Assembly: GCF_024198235.1 (NCBI RefSeq)
Contig: NZ_JAKCFB010000018.1
Coordinates: 1 to 64,000, forward strand
Length of the DNA stretch: 64,000 bases
Reading direction: 5' to 3'
DNA from: Myxococcus dinghuensis
GTDB lineage: Bacteria > Myxococcota > Myxococcia > Myxococcales > Myxococcaceae
Within the stretch, counting starts at the first letter, position 1. Each line of letters starts with the position of its first letter. Shown one piece after another: positions 1 to 10,508 of the stretch. The translations under genes were made by a program, and so were the position numbers. Below the pieces are notes generated by a model. That model was not told where the DNA came from. It was given only the letters and a program-made list of their open reading frames with translations, and did no database searches.

Positions 1-2
1 CC

Positions 3-512
3 CCCGCGCCCCGGCCCACGCCGCTGGCCCTGCCGCGCGTGGCGCCCCCGGAGCCCGTCGTGGTGGCGACGCCCGTGGACGTCGCGCCCGCCAACGAGGA
101 CAAGGCGACGGAGCCGCCGCCCCTGGCGCGCGCGGTGGAGGCGGCCCGCGCCGGGCGCCATGTGGAGGCGGAGGCGCTGGCGCGTGAGGCGGCGAAGGCG
201 CTGGTGCCGGAGGCATACCTGCTGCTCGCGATGGTGGCCGAGGGGCGCGGGGACCTGAACGGGGCGGTGGAGGCGGTGCGCAAGGCGCTGTACCTGGAGC
301 CGAGGCTGGCGCTCGGCCACGCGACGCTGGTGGCGCTCTACGGGCGCATGGAGCGGCGCGAGGACGCGGAGCGGTCGCGGCAGAACGCGCTCCGCGCGCT
401 GGATGGATTGGATGACGAGCAGCCCCTTCGGGGCGTGGAAGCCATGACGGCGGGGGGCCTGCGGCAGGCCCTGGCACCGAGAACCCAGGCTGGTTGGCAG
501 GGGGCGCGCTAG
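3..512 (+). CDS. TPR-containing C-terminal part of a probable CheR-type methyltransferase (5' truncated)
   Basis: The frame is open from the left edge of the window, so the gene starts outside it. The visible part has an Ala/Pro-rich linker followed by TPR-like helices (AYLLLAMVAEGRGDLNGAVE and ALYLEPRLALGHATLVALYG, roughly codons 60-115). TPR tails after a CheR methyltransferase domain are common in myxobacterial chemosensory operons, and the next four genes are MCP, CheY, CheW and CheA. The catalytic domain itself is not visible, so CheR is an inference from context; any TPR-tailed protein of the operon would fit. The stop lies 33 bp before the MCP start, which suggests one operon. Confidence 0.6.
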   Translation, partial: PAPRPTPLALPRVAPPEPVVVATPVDVAPANEDKATEPPPLARAVEAARAGRHVEAEALAREAAKALVPEAYLLLAMVAEGRGDLNGAVEAVRKALYLEPRLALGHATLVALYGRMERREDAERSRQNALRALDGLDDEQPLRGVEAMTAGGLRQALAPRTQAGWQGAR

Positions 513-545
513 CGGTTTGGCGCGCGCCCCGCCGTGGGAGGTACC

Positions 546-2146
<1,601 letters not shown>

Positions 2147-2150
<4 letters not shown>

Positions 2151-2557
2151 ACGCAAACGTGGCGACAGCACGACAGGTCCTGCGCGTCCTCATCGTCGAG
2201 GACACGAAGACCATCACCAACTTGCTCCAGGTCTATCTGATGGGCTGGGGCCTGGAGTTCTTCGACGCGCCCAACGGGGTTCTCGGGCTCAACAAGGCGA
2301 GGGAGCTCAAGCCGGACCTCATCATCTCCGACGTGCAGATGCCGGAGATGGATGGCTTCGCGCTGTGCGCCGCGGTGCGCGCGGACTCCCAACTGCACGA
2401 CACGCCCTTCATGATGCTCACGTCCCTGAAGGACGACGCCAGCCGCCAGAAGGGCAAGCTGGTGGGCGCCAGCGCCTTCCTCAACAAGCCGGTGTCGGTG
2501 GACGACCTGCGCTCGAAGGTGCGGGACATGTTGAAGCTGCCCGCGACCAACCGGTGA
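2147..2557 (+). CDS. Single-domain CheY-like response regulator
   Basis: A stand-alone receiver domain of 136 residues. Acidic pocket residues E18/D19 (LIVEDT), the phospho-acceptor D62 ([12 protein letters not shown]), the switch Thr/Ser (FMMLTSL) and the conserved Lys (FLNKPV) are all present. There is no output domain, so it probably relays phosphate from the CheA hybrid to a partner. Translation is probably coupled to the MCP gene through the ATGA overlap at 2147-2150. Whether it acts on a motor or on another output cannot be told from sequence; no flagellar genes are in the window. Confidence 0.92.
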
Positions 2558-2564
2558 CGCTCGA

Positions 2565-3143
2565 ATGCCAGGCGACGACACGTCCGTGAACAGCGAATCC
2601 CCGGGGGCGATGACGTCGCCCCCCTCCTCCCCGACGGGGGCGGTGGTCGACGCCGTCGCGCAGAAGCGGCGCGAGGTGCTCGGCGCCCGCGCTCGCGCGC
2701 TGGCGGAGTCCCGCCACGAGACGCACCAGGAGGTGCTGTCGGTGCTGGCCTTCCAGGTGGGAGGCGAGCGCTACGCGGTGCTCATCCAGGACGTGGACCA
2801 CATCATCGAGGCGCGCGGCATCTCACCGCTGCCCGGCGCGCCCCGGCACGTCATCGGTGCCCTGGCGAGTCGCTCGCGGGTGGTGCCGGTGCTCGACCTG
2901 CGGCAGCTATTGGGGCTGGAGGGCGGGGGCATGTCCGACCTGGGGAAGATCGTCGTCGTGGAGGTGGGGGAGGAGTGCTTCGGCCTGGCGGCGGAGACGG
3001 TGGAGGGGCGCAAGGAGCTGCCGAAGTCGGAGCTGTCACAGCCCCCACCGGGGCCCTTCCTGTTCCTCACCCCGGACCGGCTGACGGTCCTGGAGCTGGA
3101 GCAGCTCGGGGGCCCGGGCGCGGGGCAGCAGGAGCAGGGATAG
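2565..3143 (+). CDS. CheW-like adaptor protein
   Basis: Scaffold of 192 residues linking receptor to CheA. The first ~55 residues are low-complexity and Ala/Arg-rich. The CheW fold follows (LAFQVGGERYAVLIQDVDHI, then SRSRVVPVLDLRQLLGLE, then VVVEVGEECFGLAAETVEG). It lies 7 bp after the response regulator gene and 9 bp before the kinase gene, in the usual order for an array-forming operon. The N-terminal extension is longer than in minimal CheW proteins, and its role is unknown. Confidence 0.9.
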   Translation: MPGDDTSVNSESPGAMTSPPSSPTGAVVDAVAQKRREVLGARARALAESRHETHQEVLSVLAFQVGGERYAVLIQDVDHIIEARGISPLPGAPRHVIGALASRSRVVPVLDLRQLLGLEGGGMSDLGKIVVVEVGEECFGLAAETVEGRKELPKSELSQPPPGPFLFLTPDRLTVLELEQLGGPGAGQQEQG

Positions 3144-3152
3144 GGGCGCGAC

Positions 3153-5693
3153 ATGGATCCGCAGCTCTTGCGCAGCATCTGGCCGGTGTTCTCCGCGGAG
3201 ACGCGTGAGCAGATCCAGGCGATTGGAGCCAAGGTGCTCGGCCTGGAGGGCCCCTCTCGTGAGCGGGACGGGGACCTGCTGCCTTCGTTGAAGCGGCTGG
3301 TCCACAGCCTCAAGGGCTCCGCCGCGAGCCTGGGACTGGACGACATCGAGCAGGTGGTGCACGCCATCGAGGACTCGCTGGGGCCCATCCGCTCCGAGCA
3401 GGGCCTGCCCCGCGACGCGGTGGAGGTCCTGCTGCGGGGCTTGTCCGGCATCGAGGCGGCCATGGCCCGGGGTGACGCCGGCCAGCAGCCCCACGTCGAC
3501 GGGCTGGACGCGCTCCTGCGCTCGCTCGGGCGCGACGTCGAGGTGGCCCCCGCGACGACGGGCGTGTCCGACGAGGCGCTGGACGCGCTGGACTTCCTGG
3601 AGGCGGCGCTCGGCGCGCTGTGCTCGCCGGACGTGCCGGACCGAGCCGCGGTGGTCCGCAACGCCGTCGAGCGGGCCCGGGCGCTCAAGGCCCTGGCCCT
3701 GCGCACGGGGGCCGAGCGCGTGGCGACGCTGGCGGAGGCGACGGCGCTGGGCTTCACGCGCATGGAGCCCGGGGGCGACCCGGCGAGCCTCGCCGCGTCG
3801 GACGTCGCGGGCGCGCTGGTGGAGGTGCGGAGCGCGCTGGGCGTCGCGAGTCCCCGGTCTCCGGACTCGCCACGGGCCGTGGAGGCACCCCGCGCGGCGC
3901 CGGCCCCGGTGGTCGTGGAGACCGCGGCCCCGGTGGCCCATGTGGCGGCCGGTCCGGAGTCGCGGGGGAGCGCGTCGTCGGTGGACCAGACGGTGCGCGT
4001 GGCGGTGAAGACGCTGGACTCGCTGACGCTCCAGGTGGAGCTGCTGGTGTCCGGGCGCGCGCAGCAGGCGCGCCGCGCGGAGGCGTACCGCGCGCTGTCC
4101 GACAACACGCACGAGGTGCTGCTGCACCTGGAGCGCGCCGCCTCGCAGCTGGCGCTCACGGGCGGTGGGCCCGCGCTCGACTCGCTGCGCTCCGGGGTGG
4201 CGCTGATGCGCGGCATGCAGAAGCGGCTCCTGGAGGTCGCTCGCGAGGCGCACCGCGACGGCGAGCAGTTGGCGCTGGTGGCCCAGGTGGCGCGCGACGA
4301 CCTGCGCGACCTGCGCATGGTGCCGTCGTCCAACCTGCTGGAGCCCCTGCGCCGCACCGTGCGCGAGGTGTCCGCGCGGCTGGCCAAGGACGTGACGCTG
4401 GACCTGACGGGGGGCGACGTGCGGTTGGACCGCCGCATCCTCGATGCCTTGAAGGATCCGCTGCTGCACCTGGTGCGCAACGCCATCGACCACGGCCTGG
4501 AGTCCGCGGCGGACCGGCGCGCGGCGGGCAAGCCCGAGACGGGGCGCTTGTCCGTGCGCGTGGAGCCGCGGGGCGCGCGCATCGCCGTCGTGGTGGAGGA
4601 TGACGGCGGAGGGCTCTCCCCGGAGCGGGTGCGCGCGACGGCGGTGCGCAAGGGGCTCCTGACGGAGGCCGCGGCGGCGCAGCTTTCGGACGCGCAGGCC
4701 GCGCGGCTGGTGTTCCAGCCGGGCTTCTCCACGCGCGAGCAGGTGACGGCGACGTCGGGCCGGGGCGTGGGGCTGGACGTCGTGCAGGCCACGGCGGCGC
4801 GGCTGCAGGGGTCGGTGGACGTGGAGTTCTGGCCGGGGCGCGGGACGCGCTTCACGGTGGACCTGCCGCTGACGCTCGCCGCCGCGCTGGGGCTGCTCGT
4901 CCGCTCCGGCACCATGGTGTCCGCCATCCCCTCCGACAGCGTGGAGCGCGTGCTTCGGCTGAAGCCGGACGACGTGGGGACCGTGGCCGGCCGCGTGGTG
5001 GCCCGGGTGGACGGAGCGCAGCTCACGTTCCTCCCGCTGGCGGAGGCCATCGGCATGCCGCGGCTGCCCCTGGCCATCGAGTCGGGGCGCGTGCAGACGG
5101 CGGCGCTGGTCGTCGTCGGCGGAGACAAGGTGCTGTACGCCATCGACGAGGTGGTGGGGCAGCAGGAGATCGTCGTCCGCTCATTGGGGCGTCACCTGCA
5201 GGGCGTGCGGCACCTGGCGGGCGCGGCGGTGCTGGACGACGGCCGCGTGGTGCCCGTGCTCAACGCGCCGGAGCTGGTGCGCGCGGCCAGGCCGGAGACG
5301 CGCTCGTCCGGCCCGGAGGCGCAGCGTCCGCGCATCCTCGTGTGCGACGACGCGCTCACCACGCGCTTCGCCATGAAGTCGCTGCTGGAGATCGCCGGCT
5401 ACCCGGTGGTCACGGCCGCGGACGGCGAGGAGGCCTGGAACATCCTGGAGCGCACGCCGTGCCAACTGGTGGTGAGCGACTGGCAGATGCCGCGCCTCGA
5501 CGGCGTGGGGCTCGCGCGCCGCCTGAAGTCGCATGCCTCGCTGCACAGCACGCCCATCATCCTCGTCACCTCGCTCGACAGTCCGGAGGACCGCGCCGCG
5601 GGCCTGGAGGCGGGGGCGGATGGCTACCTCGTCAAGCGCGAGGTGGAGCGCGGGAAGCTCCTGGAGCTCGTGCGCCAGCTATTGCCGGCCTGA
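3153..5693 (+). CDS. CheA-type histidine kinase fused to a receiver domain
   Basis: Chemosensory kinase hybrid of 846 residues. An Hpt (P1) domain carries H51 in VHSLKGSAASLG. A Pro/Ala-rich linker follows (about 230-275), then the dimerisation helices and an HHK-type ATPase domain with N box (HLVRNAIDHGLES), G1 (VVEDDGGGLSPE) and G2 (TSGRGVGLDVV). A CheW-like P5 domain comes next (about 550-700). The C-terminal receiver (about 725-845) has DD (LVCDDA), D in VVSDWQMPRLDG and K in GYLVKRE. No P2 domain is obvious. CheA-CheY fusions such as FrzE are typical of myxobacterial systems with non-flagellar outputs. The last 15 bp overlap the convergent kinase gene. Confidence 0.93.
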   Translation: MDPQLLRSIWPVFSAETREQIQAIGAKVLGLEGPSRERDGDLLPSLKRLVHSLKGSAASLGLDDIEQVVHAIEDSLGPIRSEQGLPRDAVEVLLRGLSGIEAAMARGDAGQQPHVDGLDALLRSLGRDVEVAPATTGVSDEALDALDFLEAALGALCSPDVPDRAAVVRNAVERARALKALALRTGAERVATLAEATALGFTRMEPGGDPASLAASDVAGALVEVRSALGVASPRSPDSPRAVEAPRAAPAPVVVETAAPVAHVAAGPESRGSASSVDQTVRVAVKTLDSLTLQVELLVSGRAQQARRAEAYRALSDNTHEVLLHLERAASQLALTGGGPALDSLRSGVALMRGMQKRLLEVAREAHRDGEQLALVAQVARDDLRDLRMVPSSNLLEPLRRTVREVSARLAKDVTLDLTGGDVRLDRRILDALKDPLLHLVRNAIDHGLESAADRRAAGKPETGRLSVRVEPRGARIAVVVEDDGGGLSPERVRATAVRKGLLTEAAAAQLSDAQAARLVFQPGFSTREQVTATSGRGVGLDVVQATAARLQGSVDVEFWPGRGTRFTVDLPLTLAAALGLLVRSGTMVSAIPSDSVERVLRLKPDDVGTVAGRVVARVDGAQLTFLPLAEAIGMPRLPLAIESGRVQTAALVVVGGDKVLYAIDEVVGQQEIVVRSLGRHLQGVRHLAGAAVLDDGRVVPVLNAPELVRAARPETRSSGPEAQRPRILVCDDALTTRFAMKSLLEIAGYPVVTAADGEEAWNILERTPCQLVVSDWQMPRLDGVGLARRLKSHASLHSTPIILVTSLDSPEDRAAGLEAGADGYLVKREVERGKLLELVRQLLPA

Positions 5694-6713
5694 GTCCCGC
5701 GCCGGCGTCTCCTCCCGAGGCGCCTCTTCCGAGGGCAGGCGGGCGAGCCACACCTGCTCGCCCGCACCGGGGAGCAGCAGCTCTCCCCGGAGCCGTCGCG
5801 TCAGCGCCAGCAGTCGCGTCGTCGTGGCCTCGGACGCGCCCCGGCCCCCATGGGTCCGCGCGTGGAACCGCCAGCGCGCGGTGGCCTCCTCGGCGTCCAC
5901 GCGCAGGCTCACCTCCGTGGCGCCCGACGACGCGATGCCCCGCGCCAGCTCCCGCGCCCAGGACTCCACCTCCTGCGCGCCGCCCCGGACGGAGACGGGC
6001 CGGTCCGGCAAGGCCAGCGCCGCCACGAAGCGGGGCGACCGGAACACCTCCTGGAGGAGGGGGCGGACGTCCTCGACACAGGCCAGGGATTGGCGACCCA
6101 GGCGCCGGTCGATGAGGTCGCGTTGGTCCTGGGCCACGCGGACCATGCGCTCCAGGTAGCGGTTCACCGTCGCGTTGAGCGGGCCGGCGGTGCCCTTCAC
6201 CATCATGTCCAGGTAGCCCTTGATGACCATCAGCGGCGTGCGCAGGTCGTGGGCCGCCCGGGAGCGCCGGCGCTCCCAGTTGGCGAGCTCACGCTCCTGG
6301 GCCCGCAGCTGCTCCAGGAGCCGCGCCTGACGTGCGCCGGCGGCCGTCTCGCGTGCGTGCGCGGACACCAGCACGCCACCGAGCGCGGCCAGCCTGTCGA
6401 GCACCGCGCCGTTCGCCTGGGTCGCCCGGTCGGGCCAGACCTCGAGCACATGCGGGCCGCCCGGGCCGGATGTCAGCCGGGCGACGCCGGTGCCCATGCG
6501 CGCCACGCACGTGCGCCCATCGAAGAGCGCCGCGCCCGAGGCGCCGGTCCAATGCAATGTCTGCTGTAGGAGCGCGTCCATGCCGGCCCGCGCGCCACAG
6601 CGCAGCGCGCGCTCGGCGACCGCCGCGAGCGCCGCTTCCATCCCGGCGTCCAGGTCGCTTGCGACGTGCCGCCCACTCCATGCCCCTGCTTGCACGCGCA
6701 GAGGTATGGGCAT
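5679..6713 (-). CDS. Histidine-kinase-like protein with degenerate ATPase domain
   Basis: Protein of 344 residues. A GAF-like region spans about residues 35-120, then a coiled coil, then a clear HisKA H box (RRRSRAAHDLRTPLMVIKGY, H155). After it, where N, G1 and G2 boxes of HATPase_c should be, no Asn box and no DxGxG are recognisable; that stretch reads ARELARGIASSGATEVSLRV and then GGRG. The protein may therefore be phosphorylated in trans or act as a dimerising scaffold rather than an active kinase. ATG 6713 is preferred; an in-frame TTG at 6731 is possible. No transmembrane segment was seen. It is convergent with the CheA hybrid gene, overlapping 15 bp. Confidence 0.7.
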   Translation of the reverse strand: MPIPLRVQAGAWSGRHVASDLDAGMEAALAAVAERALRCGARAGMDALLQQTLHWTGASGAALFDGRTCVARMGTGVARLTSGPGGPHVLEVWPDRATQANGAVLDRLAALGGVLVSAHARETAAGARQARLLEQLRAQERELANWERRRSRAAHDLRTPLMVIKGYLDMMVKGTAGPLNATVNRYLERMVRVAQDQRDLIDRRLGRQSLACVEDVRPLLQEVFRSPRFVAALALPDRPVSVRGGAQEVESWARELARGIASSGATEVSLRVDAEEATARWRFHARTHGGRGASEATTTRLLALTRRLRGELLLPGAGEQVWLARLPSEEAPREETPARDSGRQ

Positions 6714-6868
6714 GGCCCCTTGGGGACGCAACGCTCCCCAGCGTGGGAAGTCCAGAGGATGCTTGACGGCAATCCTTTACCCACGCCCGTGTGACGTCCC
6801 CCGACTTTTTACTGCCCCCGAGGACGAGCTGATCGCCCAACCCCGCTCAACTCCTCGCGCGAAGCCCT

Positions 6869-6884
6869 TGGCCGGGCCCTTGCT
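6869..6884 (+). promoter_or_regulatory. Sigma-54-type promoter candidate
   Basis: The 16-mer reads TGGCCGGGCCCTTGCT and matches the -24/-12 consensus TGGCACG-N4-TTGCW at all positions except the A and C of the -24 box, with exact GG to GC spacing. The predicted transcript start is near 6895, about 20 bp before the ATG of the heparinase-like gene and close to its ribosome-binding site. Sigma-54 promoters are common in myxobacteria and need an enhancer-binding activator; no activator gene lies next to it. Confidence 0.5.
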
Positions 6885-6917
6885 AACGGCGAGTGCGACG
6901 GGTGGCGGAAGGGACAG

Positions 6918-8993
6918 ATGGGGACTCTCGACTACTACGCTGCAATCGCTCGACTGGCTCCCGGGGCCCTGGCCCTGAGCGCGATGCGTCGGGTGCAAGG
7001 CGTGGCACGGCAGGCGCGATACCGACGACGGGAGCGCGCCGACGAGGCGGTGCTCCTCCAGTCCTTCAGTGTCCCGAGCGCCGACGAGCTGGTGGCGCGG
7101 GCGCTGGAGCAGCGCGCGTCGCGCGTGTGGTGCGAGGTGTCCCAGCGCGACTCCGCGCTCGCGGCCCTCACCTCCATCCCCGGGGCGCGTGAGCGCGTCC
7201 TGGCCCGCGCTCACGCGGCGCTCCGTCAGGAATGGGACGTCTTCGGCACGCCGGTCTCCTTCGGCGAGGGCCGGCCGGTGGACTGGTCGCTCGACGTGAT
7301 GAGCGGTCATCGCTATCCGCTCGCGCCCGTGGAGCGCCTGCCGCTGCACTCGACCGGCAACGATCCGAAGTATCCGTGGGTGCTGGGCCGGCTCGACAGC
7401 GTCATCGCCCTGGCCCAGGGCGCGTGGGTGGCCGGCCCCGGCGACGAGCGCGCGCGATTGATTTCCGCGTTCGTCATGCAGGTGCTCGACTTCCTCCAGG
7501 CCAATCCCGTGGGGCAGGGTGTGCATTGGACGTGCGCCATGGAGGTGGGGCTGCGCGCGGCGAACCTGGCGCAGGCGCTCGTCATGCTCGCCGACGCGCC
7601 CCAGGTGCGGCGGCCGGAGTTCCTCGTCCCCGTGCTGGGTGCGCTCGCGGACCATTCCGCGTGGGTGGAGGCCCACCTGGAGGACCGGGGCGCGGTGCCC
7701 AACAACCACCTGGTGTCCAACCACGTGGGGCTGCTCGTGGTGGGGTTGCTGTTCCCGGAGCTGCCGGGCGCCTCCCGCCAGGTGGCGCTCGCGGTGCGTG
7801 GCCTGTGCGAACAGATGGCCGCCCAGGTCCACGTCGAGGGGACGTCCTTCGAGGGGTCGATTCCCTATCACCGGCTGTCGGTGGAGCTGTTCACCCTGGC
7901 CCACGTGGTGGCGAGGGGCGCGGGGGTGCCGCTGGGTTTCGCCTACGAGAACCGCCTGCGTCGCATGTTCCACGTCGTGCGCGCGTGGTGCTCGGAGACG
8001 GGGCTGGCGCCGCAGATTGGCGACAACGACTCCGGCCGGGTCTTCCCGTGGCGCGAGCGTGGGGACACCGAACAGGGCTACCTCGTGGGCCTGGGCGCGG
8101 CGCTCTTCGCCGACCCGGGGCTGGGCGGCGGAGAGCTGCCCGACGAGGCGGCGTGGCTGCTCGGCCGTCATGGGTTGGAGCGGTGGCGTCGGCTGCCGCC
8201 GGCGGTGGCGCCCATGTCCGTCAGCCTCCCGGAAGGAGGCTTCCACATCCTGCGCGGCGGTGGCGCGGTCGTCACGGTGAGCGCGGGCAAGCAGGGCCAG
8301 CGCGGGGTGGGCGGACACAGCCACAACGACAAGCTGTCGTTCGAGCTGCACCTGGGGGGCCGCCCCGTCATCGTGGATCCAGGCACGGGTTCGTACACGC
8401 GGGACCCCGCGGCGCGAAACGCGTTCCGGGGCACCGCCATGCACAACACCGTGCAGGTGGATGGCATGGAGCAGTCGCCCCTGGACGCGGCGCGGCTGTT
8501 CGCGCTGCCGGAGGACGCGAAGGCGCGCGTGGTGGCCTTCCTCCCGAGCATGGACGTGGACAGGTTGCGGGTCCGCCATGATGGCTACCGGCTGTTGCAG
8601 GCGCCGGTGGGCATCGAGCGCGCGTTCCGGCTGGACCGGCGCGAGCGGGTGCTGGCGGGGTGTGATCGCTTCATCGGGACGGGGCGGCACGACGTGGTGG
8701 GCCGCTTCCACCTCCCCGACGAGCAGGCGCGCCGGCTGGTTCCGGACGCGCAGGTGCTCGCGCGGGCGAGACGTGGGGTGGAGGGCCCGGTGGAGTTCGA
8801 GCCGCTCGCGGTGGAGCTGGGCCCGGCGGCGGCCCCGGTGGCGTGGCTCCTCGTGGAGGCGGGCCTGGCGTGCGAGCTGGTGCCGTCGCGCTACTCGCCG
8901 GGGTACGGGCGCGTGGTTCCCGCGGTGGCAGTGGAGCTCCGGAGGCGGGTGACGCCTCCCTTGGCTTTGAAGTGGGTCGTGGTCTTCAGGTGA
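6918..8993 (+). CDS. Heparinase II/III-family protein (polysaccharide lyase-like)
   Basis: Protein of 691 residues with an alpha-helical toroid N-terminal half (for example SVELFTLAHVVARGAGVPLG) and the beta-sandwich heparinase II/III C-terminal half. The family signature is GVGGHSHNDKLSFELHLGGR, then VIVDPGTGSYTRDPAARNAF and MHNTVQVDG. Such proteins often sit in exopolysaccharide or capsule clusters, where they may process a uronate-containing polymer; a UDP-sugar dehydrogenase gene follows 61 bp downstream. No clear signal peptide is seen, so a cytoplasmic location or unusual export is possible. GAAGGGACAG upstream of ATG 6918 gives a weak ribosome-binding site. Confidence 0.85.
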   Translation: MGTLDYYAAIARLAPGALALSAMRRVQGVARQARYRRRERADEAVLLQSFSVPSADELVARALEQRASRVWCEVSQRDSALAALTSIPGARERVLARAHAALRQEWDVFGTPVSFGEGRPVDWSLDVMSGHRYPLAPVERLPLHSTGNDPKYPWVLGRLDSVIALAQGAWVAGPGDERARLISAFVMQVLDFLQANPVGQGVHWTCAMEVGLRAANLAQALVMLADAPQVRRPEFLVPVLGALADHSAWVEAHLEDRGAVPNNHLVSNHVGLLVVGLLFPELPGASRQVALAVRGLCEQMAAQVHVEGTSFEGSIPYHRLSVELFTLAHVVARGAGVPLGFAYENRLRRMFHVVRAWCSETGLAPQIGDNDSGRVFPWRERGDTEQGYLVGLGAALFADPGLGGGELPDEAAWLLGRHGLERWRRLPPAVAPMSVSLPEGGFHILRGGGAVVTVSAGKQGQRGVGGHSHNDKLSFELHLGGRPVIVDPGTGSYTRDPAARNAFRGTAMHNTVQVDGMEQSPLDAARLFALPEDAKARVVAFLPSMDVDRLRVRHDGYRLLQAPVGIERAFRLDRRERVLAGCDRFIGTGRHDVVGRFHLPDEQARRLVPDAQVLARARRGVEGPVEFEPLAVELGPAAAPVAWLLVEAGLACELVPSRYSPGYGRVVPAVAVELRRRVTPPLALKWVVVFR

Positions 8994-9054
8994 ATGGTCG
9001 GGTCGGGGCGTGACCGTCGGACGACGGCACGTCGCATCAGGAGAGGTGAGGACG

Positions 9055-10383
9055 ATGAGGGTGATGGTGGGCAGCCCGCTGCTGGAGCGTATTCGTCGGC
9101 GGGAAGCGAAGGTCGGTGTGGTGGGGCTGGGTTACGTCGGGCTTCCGCTGGGAATGGCCTTCGCGGAGGCGGGCTTCCCGGTGATGGGTCTCGACATCGA
9201 CAAGCGGAAGATCGACAAGATCGAGAAGGGGGAGAGCTACATCAAGCACATCCCCAGCGCGCCGATCGCCGAGCTGAGCAAGGCGGGCAAGCTGAAGGCC
9301 ACGTCCGACTTCGCGAAGTCGAAGGACATGGACTGCGTCATCATCTGCGTGCCCACGCCGCTGACGGCTTCGCGTGAGCCGGACATGAGCTACATCATCC
9401 AGACGGGTGAGGCGCTCGCGCCGCACGTGCGTCGTGGTCAGTTGTTCATCCTCGAGTCGACCACCTATCCGGGGACGACGGAGGAGGTGCTCAAGCCGCT
9501 GCTGGAGAAGACGGGCCTCAAGGCGGGCGTGGACTTCCACCTGGCCTTCAGCCCCGAGCGCGAGGACCCGGGCAACAAGAACTTCAACACCAAGACGATT
9601 CCGAAGATCGTCGGCGGCTTCTCACCCGAGTGCGCCGAGGTGGCGGCGGCGCTGTACGGCAGCGCGCTGAAGGAAGTGGTGCCGGTGTCCTCCACGCGCG
9701 TGGCGGAGCTGGCCAAGCTCCTGGAGAACATCTACCGCTGCGTGAACATCGCCATGGTCAACGAGATGAAGATGCTCTGCGACCGGATGAACGTGGACGT
9801 GTGGGAGGTCATCCAGGCCGCGAGCACCAAGCCCTTCGGCTTCCAGCCGTTCTTCCCGGGCCCGGGCCTGGGCGGGCACTGCATCCCCATCGACCCGTTC
9901 TACCTGACGTGGAAGGCGCGCGAGTACGAGTTCCACACCAAGTTCATCGAGCTGGCCGGCGAGGTGAACTGGCAGATGCCCTACTACGTCGTGCAGCGGA
10001 CGATGGAGGCGCTCAACAAGAGCCGCAAGACGCTCAACGGCTCGCGTGTGCTGTGCCTGGGCGCCGCGTACAAGAAGGACATCGACGACATGCGCGAGAG
10101 CCCCTCGCTGCGCGTCATGACGCTGCTGGCGGAGAAGGGCGCGGAGATCGACTACCACGACCCCTACGTGCCGGAGCTGCACAAGGGCCACGGCTTCAAC
10201 ATGGAGATGAAGTCGGTGCCGCTGAGCGCGCAGATGCTGCGCGGCTACGATGCGGTCATCATCCTGACGGACCACTCCAGCATCGACTACGGCATGGTGG
10301 TGGCGAGCGCCCAGTGCGTCATCGACACCCGCAACGCCACCAAGGGCGTGGCGCAGGGCCGGGAGAAGGTGACCAAGGCGTAG
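9055..10383 (+). CDS. wbpA: Nucleotide-sugar 6-dehydrogenase, UDP-GlcNAc dehydrogenase (WbpA) type
   Basis: NAD-dependent four-electron oxidation of a UDP-hexose to a UDP-uronate, supplying acidic sugars for surface polysaccharide. The protein has 442 residues. The N-terminal Rossmann motif is VGVVGLGYVGLPLGMAFAEA; further family motifs are STTYPGTTEE, FSPEREDPGN and the catalytic Cys loop GPGLGGHCIPIDPFYL (near residue 275). The C-terminal substrate-binding domain has GAAYKKDIDDMRESPS. The ER/DPGN and IPIDP features favour the WbpA/WecC branch over UDP-glucose dehydrogenase, but substrate is not settled. I chose ATG 9055 because AGGAGAGGTGAGG precedes it. It probably shares a transcript with the heparinase-like gene. 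Confidence 0.85.
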   Translation: MRVMVGSPLLERIRRREAKVGVVGLGYVGLPLGMAFAEAGFPVMGLDIDKRKIDKIEKGESYIKHIPSAPIAELSKAGKLKATSDFAKSKDMDCVIICVPTPLTASREPDMSYIIQTGEALAPHVRRGQLFILESTTYPGTTEEVLKPLLEKTGLKAGVDFHLAFSPEREDPGNKNFNTKTIPKIVGGFSPECAEVAAALYGSALKEVVPVSSTRVAELAKLLENIYRCVNIAMVNEMKMLCDRMNVDVWEVIQAASTKPFGFQPFFPGPGLGGHCIPIDPFYLTWKAREYEFHTKFIELAGEVNWQMPYYVVQRTMEALNKSRKTLNGSRVLCLGAAYKKDIDDMRESPSLRVMTLLAEKGAEIDYHDPYVPELHKGHGFNMEMKSVPLSAQMLRGYDAVIILTDHSSIDYGMVVASAQCVIDTRNATKGVAQGREKVTKA

Positions 10384-10434
10384 GTCGCCCGGGAACGAGG
10401 CCCGGACGCTGACCCTCCGGGCAGGGGTCCTCGG

Positions 10435-10462
10435 CTCCAGGTGTCGGGAGGGGCACCTGGAG
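10435..10462 (+). terminator. Inverted repeat after the dehydrogenase gene
   Basis: CTCCAGGTG (10435-10443) pairs perfectly with CACCTGGAG (10454-10462) across a 10-nt loop, 52 bp after the stop codon. There is no T-run after it, so it would need Rho or act only as a 3' stability structure. Confidence 0.35.
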
Positions 10463-10508
10463 GCGGGGACCCGCTCGTCTTGCGGGGCGGTTTGGGTACA
10501 GTGGGGGC

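Noticed and set aside
2771..5143. 790-residue antisense frame opposite the CheA hybrid gene
   Set aside because: Low-complexity Ser/Arg/Thr sequence without motifs; a GC-codon shadow.
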